A DNA stretch of 64,000 nt from Fen-455 sp963841155. Lineage in GTDB: Bacteria > Actinomycetota > Acidimicrobiia > Acidimicrobiales > Bog-793. Shown here piece by piece: positions 51,558 through 61,105 of this stretch. Location: positions 310,001 to 374,000 of the forward strand of contig CAWJBM010000005.1 of NCBI GenBank assembly GCA_963841155.1. Reading direction: 5' to 3'. The position numbers were made by a program, and so were the translations under genes. The notes under the pieces were generated by a model. The model made no database searches. It saw only the letters and a program-made list of their open reading frames with translations, and was not told where the DNA came from. Position 1 is the first letter of the stretch. Every line of letters begins with the position of its first letter.

Positions 51558-53026
51558 GGGTCTGCTCCCTCCGCGCTCAGACGTGCGAGCTCCTCGACGA
51601 TGACGGCACGGTCGTTGAACTCGATCGACCGGTCCCCTGTCTGCTGGACCGACTCGTGACCCCTCCCGGCGACGATGACGACGTCACCTGCTCGTGCTGA
51701 CCTGATCCCAGCCGCGATCGCGCGTCGCCGGTCCGGCTCGACAACCAGTCGAGCGCTTCCGTCGCAGCCCGCCCGCACCTCGTCGATGATCGCGACCGGG
51801 TCCTCGCTCCGGGGATTGTCGGAGGTGAGCACCGCGACATCTGCAAGGCGGGTGGCGATCGAGCCCATCAGGGGGCGCTTGGCCCGGTCTCGGTCTCCGC
51901 CACAGCCGAAGACCACGATCACCGTTCCACCACTGGACTCGGCTTGGGCACGCGCCACGTGGAGGATCTCCGCGAGCCCTGCAGGGGTGTGGGCGTAGTC
52001 CACCACGACCGTGGCGCCGAGGCCGTTGGGCACGACCTCCAGCCGGCCGGAAGGGCCCTCCGCCACCGAGAGGCCGGCGGCGATCGTGGCTTCGGGCACG
52101 CCGAGCGCCCGGGCGGCCGCAGCGGCAGCGAGCGCGTTGTGGACGTTGATCTCGCCGCCCGGCCGAACCCGGACCGGGGCCCCGCCGAGACGGAAGTGGC
52201 TCTCCTCCAGGCCGACCTGGAGCTCCTGGGCCTCTGCAAGCGAAAAGCCGCTTACCGGGATGTCAGCAGTCTCGAGCAGCCGCCGGCCGTACGGGTCGTC
52301 CGCGTTCACCACGGCTCGGCTCGCGTGCTCCGGTGTGAAGAGCCGCGCTTTGGCCGCGAAGTAGGACTCCATGCTCCCGTGGTAGTCGAGGTGGTCCTGG
52401 CTCAGGTTCGTGAACACCGCCACGTCATGGCGGTAGCCGTCGAGCCGGTGCTGCGCGAGCGCGTGGGAGCTGACTTCGAGCGCGACGGCAGACCGGTTCG
52501 AGTCCCTTGCGTGCGCCAGCGCACCCTGAAGCTCGGGTGCCTCCGGAGTTGTGCGGGGCCCCCCGAGCGTGCCGATCACAGACGCCGGCCAGCCGTGCGC
52601 CTCGAACACCGAGCGAAGCAAGTACGTAGTCGTCGTCTTGCCGTTGGTGCCGGTCACCCCGACGGTTCGCAGCGACGATGCCGGGTCGCTCCAGAGGGCA
52701 CACGCGGCAAGCGCCATCGCGGGACGCGCACCGGCTGGGCCGACCACCAGCTGCACGGCTCCCGCGGCCTCGCCGTCGAGCGGGTGCTCGCACACGAACG
52801 CCACCGCTCCCGCGCGGCTAGCCGCCGGAGCGAAGTCATGCCCGTCAACGCGGTCTCCGGGCAGGCAGCAGTGCAACGCACCCGGACCGACGCTGCGGTG
52901 GTCGTAGGTCACCGAAGTGACGACGATGCCGGACACGTCGCCGATGATCCTTCCCGGCACCAGCCGCGCGACGACCTCCTCGAGGCAGACCTCCGGGCCG
53001 GGACGCACGGCTGCAGAGCCGCTCAC
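51554..53026 (-). CDS. murE: UDP-MurNAc-tripeptide synthetase
   Basis: The 490-residue ligase has VTGTNGKTTTTYLLRSVFE (ATP loop), FTNLSQDHLDYHGSMESYFA and VDYAHTPAGLAEILH. The DNPRSEDP motif (LTSDNPRSEDPVAIIDEVRA) predicts meso-diaminopimelate as the added amino acid, as in most actinobacteria. It overlaps ftsI and mraY by 4 bp. Confidence 0.96.
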   Translation of the reverse strand: MSGSAAVRPGPEVCLEEVVARLVPGRIIGDVSGIVVTSVTYDHRSVGPGALHCCLPGDRVDGHDFAPAASRAGAVAFVCEHPLDGEAAGAVQLVVGPAGARPAMALAACALWSDPASSLRTVGVTGTNGKTTTTYLLRSVFEAHGWPASVIGTLGGPRTTPEAPELQGALAHARDSNRSAVALEVSSHALAQHRLDGYRHDVAVFTNLSQDHLDYHGSMESYFAAKARLFTPEHASRAVVNADDPYGRRLLETADIPVSGFSLAEAQELQVGLEESHFRLGGAPVRVRPGGEINVHNALAAAAAARALGVPEATIAAGLSVAEGPSGRLEVVPNGLGATVVVDYAHTPAGLAEILHVARAQAESSGGTVIVVFGCGGDRDRAKRPLMGSIATRLADVAVLTSDNPRSEDPVAIIDEVRAGCDGSARLVVEPDRRRAIAAGIRSARAGDVVIVAGRGHESVQQTGDRSIEFNDRAVIVEELARLSAEGADP

Positions 53027-54816
53027 CGGCTGTCGAGTGCCGACGAGCCTGAGGAGAGCCCTTGGCCGCCCGTGGGAGCGATGTCGAAGTGGCGCAGCGC
53101 GTAGCGCATGATCGCGGAGAAGACCGGCGCGGATGCCAGGCCTCCGTAGATGAGGTCGGTGTGGCTGAGCATGATCAAGGTCGTGAGAGCCGGATTGCCT
53201 GCCGGCGCGAACCCCACGAAGGTCGCGCTCCAGGCGCCGGGCTGGTAGCCGGGCCCGGTCGTGCTCGGGATCTGCGCCGTCCCGGTCTTGCCGGCCACCA
53301 CGTAGCCCGGGATGCGCGCCGCGGTGGCGGTCCCGTCCTCTGTCACCTGTTCGAGCATCGGCAGCAGCTCGCTGACCGTCTCGGGTGAGAGCACGCGCCT
53401 TTCGTGCCGGACCGGGAGGACGTGCTCGACACCATTGGCAGAGACTGTCGCCTCGACCAGGCGAGGAGGTATGAACTCACCACCGTTCGCGACCGCGTTG
53501 TACGCGTCCAGGATCTGGAGCGGGCTCACCGCCTCTCCGGTGCCGATCGGGACGGCTCCCATTGAGGAGGCGGACCACGTGCCCGGCTCGCTCGGGCTCG
53601 GGACGATTCCGTCGGTCTCGCCCGGCCATTGCAGACCGGTCGGCTCGCCGAAGCCGAGGTCCCGCAGGAAGTACGAGAGGCGGTCCGGGCCGAGGAGGTG
53701 GGCGATCTCGATCGTCCCGATGTTCGAGGACTCGGCGAGTATCTTCGTGGCAGTGAGCTGCTCGGTCGGATGACCCTCGGCGTCGTCGAAGGTCCAGCCG
53801 CCGAGGGAGATCTCATCTGGCACGGTGAAGACAGTATCCGGAGCGATCAGTCCCTCTTGGAGAGCGCCCGAGATCGTCACGAGCTTCATGACCGAGCCCG
53901 GTTGGTAGACCGAGGTGGTCGCCAGGTTCTGAGTCGAGGGGACCACCTCGCCGTCCGGCTCGGCGACGAGATCGACCATGGCTAGGATCCCGCCCGTTCG
54001 CCTGTCCTCGACGATCGCCACGCCGCCGGTGGCGTGAGTGGCTTTGATCTGCCGGGAAAGGTCCGTCGTGACCTCGAACTGGAGCGGCTCGTCCAGGCTG
54101 AGCACGAGGCTCGTGCCCTGGCGAGCTGCGACGACGTCTGCGGGGGTGCCGGGCAGGCCCTGACCGTTGGGGCCGGTCGGCACGACTTCTGAGCCGGGGG
54201 ATCCGGAAAGCAGCGAGTTCTCGAGGTACTCGAGCCCGGAGAGGCCCTTGCCGCTGAAGCCGACGATGCCGAGGATGGGAGAGAACAAGTTGCCGTCCGG
54301 ATCGGTCCGTGCGACATCGGGAGCAAAGCTCAGATAAGGCAGGTCGAGATCTGCGACCTTCACCTCGACCGCTCCGCTCACCTGATATGCGAGGGGCACG
54401 TATCCGCTGTGCTCGCTGAGCTTGGCCCGCAGCGCCGGCACGGAGAGCCCGAGTATCGGGGCCAGGCGGTTGAGACCGGTCTTCGGGCCGGTCACGAGAT
54501 AGTCGTCTGCCACGACGTCGACGCGTGGCGACGAGGCCGCGATCAAATTCCCGTTACGGTCGTAGATCGCCCCGCGCAGCGCGGGCAGAGCGACACGCTG
54601 GTAGACCTCCCGCGCCCCGTAGGAGGCATAGTGGACGGCGTCGACGCCCTGGATCTGGACCAGTCGGGCCGCCAGACCGGACAGCGCCAACGCGGCGATC
54701 GCCACCATGGCGACAAGGCGTCTCCGCAGCCGGACCCGACTTGGCGGACCTGGGCCTCGAACGACCCTGCTCGAGCGGGCCGATGCTCTCCGGTCGGACG
54801 GGGCCAATTCGTTCAC
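53023..54816 (-). CDS. ftsI: Septal transpeptidase FtsI (PBP3)
   Basis: The 597-residue protein has one membrane helix (about 33-52), a dimerisation domain and a class B transpeptidase domain with QPGSVMKLVTISGAL (Ser nucleophile), AESSNIGTIEIAH (SxN) and VVAGKTGTAQIPS (KTG). It crosslinks septal peptidoglycan with FtsW. Both ends overlap neighbours by 4 bp. Confidence 0.95.
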   Translation of the reverse strand: MNELAPSDRRASARSSRVVRGPGPPSRVRLRRRLVAMVAIAALALSGLAARLVQIQGVDAVHYASYGAREVYQRVALPALRGAIYDRNGNLIAASSPRVDVVADDYLVTGPKTGLNRLAPILGLSVPALRAKLSEHSGYVPLAYQVSGAVEVKVADLDLPYLSFAPDVARTDPDGNLFSPILGIVGFSGKGLSGLEYLENSLLSGSPGSEVVPTGPNGQGLPGTPADVVAARQGTSLVLSLDEPLQFEVTTDLSRQIKATHATGGVAIVEDRRTGGILAMVDLVAEPDGEVVPSTQNLATTSVYQPGSVMKLVTISGALQEGLIAPDTVFTVPDEISLGGWTFDDAEGHPTEQLTATKILAESSNIGTIEIAHLLGPDRLSYFLRDLGFGEPTGLQWPGETDGIVPSPSEPGTWSASSMGAVPIGTGEAVSPLQILDAYNAVANGGEFIPPRLVEATVSANGVEHVLPVRHERRVLSPETVSELLPMLEQVTEDGTATAARIPGYVVAGKTGTAQIPSTTGPGYQPGAWSATFVGFAPAGNPALTTLIMLSHTDLIYGGLASAPVFSAIMRYALRHFDIAPTGGQGLSSGSSALDSR

Positions 54817-55415
54817 CCGGCCGGAGAGCTGATCGCGGGCGATCGGGGCCCGGCGTATGAGGACCTTGTCGGGGTCTTGGCGCCGGGCTCATCGCTCCTG
54901 GCGGACTTGGCGGACTTGGGAAGGCCTGAGCTTCGCGCCGTGGCGGCCGCACCCGAGCCCGCTCTGGCCGCGTCCGCTCCCGCCTGCAGCACCGAAGGCC
55001 CGGGATCCACCGGCGACAGGTATGAGACGGACCCCGGTGAGACCATGCCGAGCTGCCGCTCGGCAATGTCCAGCACTCGCACGGGGGACGCGAGCTCGGC
55101 GCGCGAGAGCTGCAGGTCTTGTTGCTCGGCGAGGGTCTGGGTGAGCTGGGCCTGCAAAGTGTCGACTCGTTCCTGATCGGATGCGACCAAAGTGTGCGCG
55201 GCAGCGGTCACGACCAGGGCGCCGACGACCAGCAGGACACCGAGACCTCGCAGCACGTTCGCCCGGCGACGGCTCGATCGCGACGCGGCGCGGCCGCGGT
55301 CGACGACGTCGAGCCTGGGACGGGCCGCGTCCGAGTGATCGGGCCGCGGCGACGCCGGCTCGCGAGCCGGTAGCCCCCGGGCGGCCGTCGAGACCGCACG
55401 CGCGGCGCTGGCCAT
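54813..55415 (-). CDS. ftsL: FtsL-like septum protein
   Basis: The 200-residue bitopic protein starts at ATG 55415, overlapping the rsmH stop. After a basic, disordered N-terminus, one membrane helix (LRGLGVLLVVGALVVTAAAH) leads to a short coiled coil (QERVDTLQAQLTQTLAEQQD). ASPVRVLDIAERQLGMVSPG follows, typical of FtsL/DivIC proteins. The Ser/Ala-rich tail of 65 residues is longer than usual. Identity rests on position and topology. Confidence 0.85.
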   Translation of the reverse strand: MASAARAVSTAARGLPAREPASPRPDHSDAARPRLDVVDRGRAASRSSRRRANVLRGLGVLLVVGALVVTAAAHTLVASDQERVDTLQAQLTQTLAEQQDLQLSRAELASPVRVLDIAERQLGMVSPGSVSYLSPVDPGPSVLQAGADAARAGSGAAATARSSGLPKSAKSARSDEPGAKTPTRSSYAGPRSPAISSPAG

Positions 55416-56362
55416 CAGCCCGCTCCGCTCGAGAGGCGCTCCGCGGCCCGCAGCCTGGCACTTGCCGCACGCGGGTTTCGAGCCGTCTCGGCGGCGCTCG
55501 GGAGACGGGCGCCACGCGTGAGAACGCGGACGGTGCCCACGGCGCCACAGACGCACGGAAGGCCCGGAGGGCAGACACAGCCGCCGCTCGCGGCGCGCAT
55601 GAAGCACTGCTTCACGAGCCGGTCCTCTCCCGAGTGGTACGACAACACGACGCAGCGACCCCCGGGCATCAACAGTTCGAGCGCGCTCTCGAGCCCCGCA
55701 GCCAGCACGTCGAGCTCCTTGTTGACCTCGATGCGCAGCGCCTGGAACACCCGCTTGGCCGGGTGGCCCACCCGCTTTCGGGCGACACCGGGAAGAGCGC
55801 GGTCGATGACCTCCACAAGTCTGGAGGTCGTCTCGATCGGCCGGTGGGCCACCATGCCCTCGGCGAGGCGACGGGCGAAGCGGCCTTCGCCGTTGTCGAC
55901 GAACAGCCTCGTCAACTCTTCGACGCTGAGTCTGTTCACCAGCTCGGCAGCGGTGGCTCCGCTGCATCGGTCCATCCGCATGTCCAAGGGACCGTCGAAG
56001 CGGTAGGAGAAGCCTCGCTCGGGCCGGTCCAATTGCGGTGAGCTCACGCCGAGATCGAACAGCACGCCCGCGACCGGTCGCCCTGGTGCCCAGGTGTGCA
56101 ACACGGCGGCCAATTCGTCGAAGCGGGCTTTGACCACGCGTGCCCGGGCGCCGAAACTGCTCAGGCGCGCCACGGACTCGGCCACGGCGTCGGCGTCGGC
56201 GTCCAGCCCGATCAGGTCGTGCTCTGGCAGACCGCTCAGCAGTGCCGCCGCATGACCACCGCCACCAACGGTCGCGTCCACCAGCACGCCCGCGGGAACG
56301 GGCTCGAGCATCGACATGACCTCGTGGACCATGACCGGCGTGTGGTTGAACTCCTGGGTCAT
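55415..56362 (-). CDS. rsmH: 16S rRNA (cytosine1402-N4)-methyltransferase
   Basis: From ATG 56362 the 315-residue enzyme has NHTPVMVHEVMSMLEPVPAG, VDATVGGGGHAAALLSGLP (SAM loop), FDLGVSSPQLDRPERGFSYR and VLSYHSGEDRLVKQCF. It methylates 16S rRNA C1402 in the decoding site. It lies between mraZ and ftsL, its standard place. Confidence 0.95.
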   Translation of the reverse strand: MTQEFNHTPVMVHEVMSMLEPVPAGVLVDATVGGGGHAAALLSGLPEHDLIGLDADADAVAESVARLSSFGARARVVKARFDELAAVLHTWAPGRPVAGVLFDLGVSSPQLDRPERGFSYRFDGPLDMRMDRCSGATAAELVNRLSVEELTRLFVDNGEGRFARRLAEGMVAHRPIETTSRLVEVIDRALPGVARKRVGHPAKRVFQALRIEVNKELDVLAAGLESALELLMPGGRCVVLSYHSGEDRLVKQCFMRAASGGCVCPPGLPCVCGAVGTVRVLTRGARLPSAAETARNPRAASARLRAAERLSSGAG

Positions 56363-56538
56363 CCGCAACCCCCCGACCAGATCGAGGAGCGGGAACGCCT
56401 CGAAGTGGGGATGAGACAGGGCGGAGAGGGTTGGAATGCCATCCGGCACTTCGGCCGAGGGGCTGCGGGCAACCCAGGAGCTACACCTTGAGGATCGACG
56501 GCGGCGGGGCCGTGCCACTGCGACAAGCCGGCCATGGC

Positions 56539-56988
56539 TCACGGCCCGACCATCCCGGCGGCAGGCGCACCTGCCGGCTCCGCACGGCGTGCCGACCACG
56601 TTGCGGGCGACCAGAGCTCGACCCGGTCCAGCACGCCGACGAACAGGACCTCCTGTTCCAGCTTGGCGAGGGCGCGGAGCTCGGACGGTACGGGCATCCG
56701 GTTCTGCCGATCGAACTCGACCCTGGTCACCAGCGCTGCCCAGTCGCGCAAGTCGTTGCGTGCCTCGGCGCCTCGGGCGTCCTTTTCATGCTGTCGCTCG
56801 GCCTCGAGCTCGAACTCCTCCTCAGGCCACAGCGCCAGGCAACCGTCCGCGCCCGGCGTCAGGTACCCGTGCTCTTGAAACTGAGCGCGCATACGCGACG
56901 GCAGGATCACCCGACCCTTGGCATCGAGCGAACGGGGGAAGTTCCCGACGAACTTGAAGCTTGGCGTCAAAGCTGCCTTCGTTCCCAC
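56539..56988 (-). CDS. mraZ: Transcription regulator MraZ
   Basis: The 149-residue protein has two AbrB-like repeats: FPRSLDAKGRVILPSRMRAQ and VEFDRQNRMPVPSELRALAK. It forms a DNA-binding ring that represses its own cluster in other bacteria. The start is GTG 56988. A run of TGG repeats over the upstream promoter fits autoregulation. It is the first gene of the cluster; a 176-bp gap separates it from rsmH. Confidence 0.95.
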   Translation of the reverse strand: MGTKAALTPSFKFVGNFPRSLDAKGRVILPSRMRAQFQEHGYLTPGADGCLALWPEEEFELEAERQHEKDARGAEARNDLRDWAALVTRVEFDRQNRMPVPSELRALAKLEQEVLFVGVLDRVELWSPATWSARRAEPAGAPAAGMVGP

Positions 56989-57013
56989 TATCAGGGGGCA
57001 CGCCCTCCCCGGG

Positions 57014-57058
57014 CCCCCACTTCACGCCACTCTATGGTCCACAACCCCCACTCGTCAA
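57014..57058 (-). promoter_or_regulatory. mraZ promoter with TGG-repeat MraZ boxes
   Basis: On the minus strand TTGACG (57053-57058) and TAGAGT (57029-57034) are 18 bp apart, predicting a start about 35 bp before mraZ. Four GTGG repeats about 9-12 bp apart overlap it (57014-57051). Known MraZ sites are TGGG repeats spaced about 10 bp, so this is a likely operator. Confidence 0.55.
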
Positions 57059-57184
57059 CAATCTCCGTTTGCTCTCACCCGACCGGGGTCGCGCCACGTC
57101 GGGGTCGCGCCGCGTCGAATCCCGGCGCCGGAGCCCGACGGGTCCAAGCGCGACCGAAGGCCCGGTTCGGCGAAGGGTCGGGGT

Positions 57185-57940
57185 CTAGGCCAGGCGGTCC
57201 AAGAGGGCCTCGGTCAGAGGATCGAGGAGATGTTCCGCGTCGCGGAGCCCGGCATTCTCGAGCGCGGCACGCGCGGCCGAACGGTGTTCCGCCGACCCGG
57301 CCAGCAGATCGGCCAAGTCCCCCGTTCGATGGCTGAGGAGCGCCATTGAGTGGATCCACGCACCCGAGCGCTCCCTCCGCTGCGACATCCCGACGACCTT
57401 GCGGCCCGCGACGGTCACCTCGCCGGCGCCAAGTCCCGCGTAGCACAGGGCTGCGGACCAGGGCGTGCTCTGCACCGGCCCGCGATTCACCTCGATGCGC
57501 GAGTCCGCGGCGAAAGTGCCGAGCACCGTCGCTATCGCCTCGGCAAAGACCTCGCCCAGCCAGTGGAAGGACTTCCCGACGTCTGACTCCGCCAGCACGT
57601 CCTGGTTGGGCACGAATACGTCCAGCCACACCTGCCGCCCGGGCACGACGAGAACGGCGCCCCCTCCGCTCCGGCGGCGGACAAGGTCGATCCCCGCGGC
57701 GGCAAGCCTCTCAGCGTCGAAGTCGGACGCCGGTTGCGCGCTCCCCATGACGACGGCCTGACCGAAAGGGACACAGACGCAGGCGAGACGTGCGCCGAGC
57801 GGATCGGGCAGGCTGCCGTGGAGGACCGCAGGCCGGTCGCGGCGTTCTAGGACGCGCCAGGCCCGAGGGCGGCCGGAGGTGACTCGCGTGCTCAGAGGCC
57901 GACGGCGCGGCCGAGCACGGGCTCGACGTAGGGAGCCCAT
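57185..57940 (-). CDS. lplA: Lipoate-protein ligase family protein
   Basis: The 251-residue frame has RAWRVLERRDRPAVLHGSLP, VRRRSGGGAVLVVPGRQVWL and EVTVAGRKVVGMSQRRERSG, the biotin/lipoate ligase core with the catalytic-type Lys. It probably attaches lipoate or octanoate to dehydrogenase and GcvH domains. The start is uncertain: no usual start lies just before the conserved W, and the frame overlaps the HNH gene by 49 bp. Confidence 0.85.
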   Translation of the reverse strand: MGSLRRARARPRRRPLSTRVTSGRPRAWRVLERRDRPAVLHGSLPDPLGARLACVCVPFGQAVVMGSAQPASDFDAERLAAAGIDLVRRRSGGGAVLVVPGRQVWLDVFVPNQDVLAESDVGKSFHWLGEVFAEAIATVLGTFAADSRIEVNRGPVQSTPWSAALCYAGLGAGEVTVAGRKVVGMSQRRERSGAWIHSMALLSHRTGDLADLLAGSAEHRSAARAALENAGLRDAEHLLDPLTEALLDRLA

Positions 57941-58410
57941 TCGTCACGGACCTCACCACTTGCGGCGAGCAACCACAGCCGGGAGCGAGGCGCTCGCGGC
58001 ATCCTCGTGAGCCGGAAGCCCGCCTCGTCAAGCAGCCTGTCCTGTTTGCGGCTGTTGCAGCGCCGGCAACACGCCACGACATTGTCCCAACTGTGCGTCC
58101 CGCCCCGACTCCTGGGAACGACGTGATCGATGTTCTCCGCCTGCGCGCCGCAGTATTGGCAGCGGTGACCATCACGAACGAACACCGAACGGCGGGTGAC
58201 CGCGACGCGGGCCTGATGTGGCACCCGGACGTAGTTGACCAGCCGGACGATGGACGGCTCGGGGAACCTCGCCCTGGCGGAGTGGAGATCGTGGCCAGTG
58301 CCGTGAACGAGCACCGCCTTGTCGGCCAGCACCAGGACAAGAGCCCGCCGCGAGGCGACGACCGAGAGCGGTTCGAAGGACGCGTTCAGGACGAGCGCGC
58401 GGCCGATCAT
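57892..58410 (-). CDS. HNH endonuclease family protein
   Basis: The 172-residue protein has an N-terminal domain (ALVLNASFEPLSVVASRRAL) and a zinc-bound HNH motif: CQYCGAQAENIDHVVPRSRG, then THSWDNVVACCRRCNSRKQD. This is a very common actinobacterial standalone HNH protein, not a homing enzyme in an intron; its role, perhaps in DNA repair, is unknown. It reads into the lipoate ligase gene. Confidence 0.92.
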   Translation of the reverse strand: MIGRALVLNASFEPLSVVASRRALVLVLADKAVLVHGTGHDLHSARARFPEPSIVRLVNYVRVPHQARVAVTRRSVFVRDGHRCQYCGAQAENIDHVVPRSRGGTHSWDNVVACCRRCNSRKQDRLLDEAGFRLTRMPRAPRSRLWLLAASGEVRDEWAPYVEPVLGRAVGL

Positions 58411-58576
58411 CTCAGCGTTCTTGTAGTCCCGGGCGAGACATCAGGCCGGAGGCTACCGCAACTCGGTGCGGCGGCGTGACGCCCGGCACCGGTCAAGCCA
58501 CGCGAAGATCCTCCGCCTGTGACCACTGCGGTGGTGACCGGGCGTGGGAGCGCCCCTCAAGAGCCGGAGAAGAAGC

Positions 58577-58957
58577 TCAGCTGCGGTTCCCGAAGCGGGA
58601 CCGCAGGCGGCGCCGCATTTCGGACCACTCCTCGCCAACTCCTGCTCGCCGCGAGGCGCCCCTGAGGGCGCCGAAGCCCGGCGAGTCCGACTGTCTGGCC
58701 TGGTGGACGAAGGCCAATGCGGCAATGAGCATGATCAGGAACCCGAGACTACCGAGGACCACCGATGAGTCGAAGGCGACGAGCAGGAGCACGAAGCCGG
58801 CAATGAAGACCACGACCCATCCCCGACCGGCATGACCGTTTGGGCGACGTGGCGACTTCGTGCTGACGCGATCGGCAAAGGCTCGATCGTGCGCATACAG
58901 CTTCTCCTCCATCTCGTGGAGGATTCTCTGCTCTTCCTCGGAAAGCGGCATCGTCAC
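58577..58957 (-). CDS. DUF3040 membrane protein
   Basis: The 126-residue protein has the DUF3040 start PLSEEEQRILHEMEEKLYAH, a basic segment, then two hydrophobic helices (about 47-66 and 70-86) and a basic tail. The family is nearly restricted to actinobacteria and often lies near the dcw cluster. Function unknown. ATG 58951 is an alternative start. Confidence 0.9.
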   Translation of the reverse strand: MTMPLSEEEQRILHEMEEKLYAHDRAFADRVSTKSPRRPNGHAGRGWVVVFIAGFVLLLVAFDSSVVLGSLGFLIMLIAALAFVHQARQSDSPGFGALRGASRRAGVGEEWSEMRRRLRSRFGNRS

Positions 58958-59111
58958 CCCCTCTCGGACAGCGACTCTTGCTGCGCCGGTTCAATCATCC
59001 CACACGGGCAAAGGCCCGACAACGGCGCGAGCGCGAGCCTGCCGGCGGTTTCAGCCTGCTTCACGCTGAACACACGCGCTCGGATGTGACTGCCAACCGC
59101 CGGCCGGCTGA

Positions 59112-60395
59112 TCACTCGGAAGGACCCCACTGGGAGTCACCGAGCTGCTTGACCCGCAGCCCGGAACCGCCGACCAGGGCGGCTGGGCCCACCGAGACAG
59201 TGCCGTAGCGCTCCCGGATCGCGTCGACGATCGCGTCGAGGTCCGCGCGCGCGGCCGGGGCTGCGTGCACCTGGCCATCGGCAGGCTCTGCGAGGTCCCA
59301 GAGCGCGAGCTGTTCCCCGGCCCCGTCCACTCGCGCCTCGAGCGACGAGACGCTCACGCCCAGCAGGCGCACACCTGAATGGACCTCGGTGCCCGACAGC
59401 AGCGCCTCGGCTGTCTTCACCAGCTCGGCCGAGGAGGCCACCGGGCGGCTCAGCGAATGCGATCGCGTGATCGTGGTGAAGTCGCCGTATCGCAGCTTGA
59501 CCGTCACCGTGCGGCCCAGAAGGTCGCACGCGCGCAGCCTCCTGCTCACGGCGTCGGCCATGCGGACGATCTCGAGACGGAGTTGCTCGGGATCGTGCAC
59601 ATCGACCGCGAATGTCTCCTCGTGGCCCACGGACTTGACCGGTCGGCCCGGGACGACTGGTCGGTCGTCACGGGCCCACGCCAGCTCGTGGAGCTGCGCT
59701 CCTGCCGCGCGGCCGACGAGCCGGGCGAGGTGCGCCGGCTCGACCTTGGCGAGATCACCGACAGTCGCGATCCCGTAGCGGGCGAGGCGCTCCGCCGTCC
59801 GGGGCCCTACGCCCCACAGGTCAGAGACAGGGCGAGGATGAAGGAACTCCAGCTCGTGTTCTGGAACAACGACGAGAACGCCGGGCCCGGCAACCGTCCC
59901 GCCCGCGGACGCGATCGGCTTGGCGGCTCTCGAAGCCAGCTTGGCCAGCAACTTGCAGCGGGCAACCCCGACCGAGCAGGACAGCTTCAGGTCCGCCATG
60001 ACGCGTGTACGAATGGCTTCGGCGATCTCCAAGCTCGAGCCGAACAACCGATGGCCCCCCGACACATCGAGGAAAGCCTCGTCCAAAGCGATCGGCTCGA
60101 TGAGCGGTGTGAACACTTCGAAGACCTGGTGAAGCTGGCGGCTCACTTCTCCGTAGCGACCATGCCTGCCCGGCAGCACCGTGGCCTGAGGGCACCGGTG
60201 ACGCGCTTCGACCATCGACATCGCGGACCGGACTCCCGTGGCTCTTGCCTCGTAGGAGCACGAAGCCACGACCCCGCGCGACCCGGTCCCACCGACGATC
60301 ACCGGGAGCCCCAGCAGCTTCGGGTCGTCGAGGACCTCGACGGCCGCAAAGAAGGCGTCCATGTCGACGTGCAGAATGTCGAGTGCTGCGGTCAC
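59112..60395 (-). CDS. dinB: DNA polymerase IV (Y family)
   Basis: From GTG 60395 the 427-residue polymerase has ILHVDMDAFFAAVEVLDDPK and PIALDEAFLDVSGG with the catalytic Asp/Glu, SVGVARCKLLAKLASRAAKP, a helix-hairpin-helix (LWGVGPRTAERLARYGIATV) and a little-finger domain. It copies damaged templates. No obvious C-terminal clamp-binding motif is noted, though LALWDL may serve. The start overlaps the upstream deacetylase stop by 4 bp. Confidence 0.95.
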   Translation of the reverse strand: MTAALDILHVDMDAFFAAVEVLDDPKLLGLPVIVGGTGSRGVVASCSYEARATGVRSAMSMVEARHRCPQATVLPGRHGRYGEVSRQLHQVFEVFTPLIEPIALDEAFLDVSGGHRLFGSSLEIAEAIRTRVMADLKLSCSVGVARCKLLAKLASRAAKPIASAGGTVAGPGVLVVVPEHELEFLHPRPVSDLWGVGPRTAERLARYGIATVGDLAKVEPAHLARLVGRAAGAQLHELAWARDDRPVVPGRPVKSVGHEETFAVDVHDPEQLRLEIVRMADAVSRRLRACDLLGRTVTVKLRYGDFTTITRSHSLSRPVASSAELVKTAEALLSGTEVHSGVRLLGVSVSSLEARVDGAGEQLALWDLAEPADGQVHAAPAARADLDAIVDAIRERYGTVSVGPAALVGGSGLRVKQLGDSQWGPSE

Positions 60396-61105
60396 GGCGC
60401 CAGCCAGATCCGCCGGAACGGCTCCGCATAACCCACGCCGGCTTCTCGGCCGGCCTGCTCGGCTCCGTCGCGAAGCGCGCTGGCGATCCAATCGCCGGCA
60501 TCGGCAAGCTGTGAGATGTGGCAGGACACCGCTTCGATCTTCTTGTCGATGGTCGAGCTCACGTCCACCCAGACATTGGGCTTCAAAGATCCTGACAGGT
60601 ACGCTGCCGCGACCTGGTGAGCTACCCCCGCACCCCTGAAGTACAAAGGCAACGCCGCGGCCGGTGCCGCAGCATCGAGCGCCGCCCACCCGACGACTCG
60701 ATGGTCCCGATGGTTGTAGTGGTGCTCGCCGAAGAACACCGCGAGCGGATCGGGGCTGACGATCGCCTCCGGCCGCATGTCCCGAATGATCTGCACCAAC
60801 TCGCGCCGCAGTACGCCGTCGTTCTCGAGCTCACCGTCCAGATGGCCGAGAAGATGAAGGCCGTTCAGCGCGAGTACCTCGGCAGAACATTCCGCCTCGA
60901 CGACCCGCGACGCCCTGAGAGCCTCGGGGTTCGTGTCCGGATCGGTGGTGCCCTTGTCGCCCGCGGTGCAGATGACAACATCGACAGTGCTCCCGGCGGC
61001 CGTCCAGCGGGCGAGCGTGCCTCCGCAGGAGATGAACGGGTCGTCGGGATGGGCGTAGATGGCCAGTGCTCTGGCCGGCACCTCGTCGAGCAAGGCTTCG
61101 CTCAT
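60392..61105 (-). CDS. LmbE/PIG-L family deacetylase
   Basis: The 237-residue enzyme has the metal-binding AHPDDPFISCGGTLARWTAA, where the usual Glu after AHPDD is Pro, and HHYNHRDHRVVGWAALDAAA. Relatives remove acetyl groups from sugars or thiol conjugates (MshB, Mca, BshB). It may take part in mycothiol metabolism. It lies between nrdR and dinB with 4-bp overlaps on both sides. Confidence 0.9.
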   Translation of the reverse strand: MSEALLDEVPARALAIYAHPDDPFISCGGTLARWTAAGSTVDVVICTAGDKGTTDPDTNPEALRASRVVEAECSAEVLALNGLHLLGHLDGELENDGVLRRELVQIIRDMRPEAIVSPDPLAVFFGEHHYNHRDHRVVGWAALDAAAPAAALPLYFRGAGVAHQVAAAYLSGSLKPNVWVDVSSTIDKKIEAVSCHISQLADAGDWIASALRDGAEQAGREAGVGYAEPFRRIWLAP

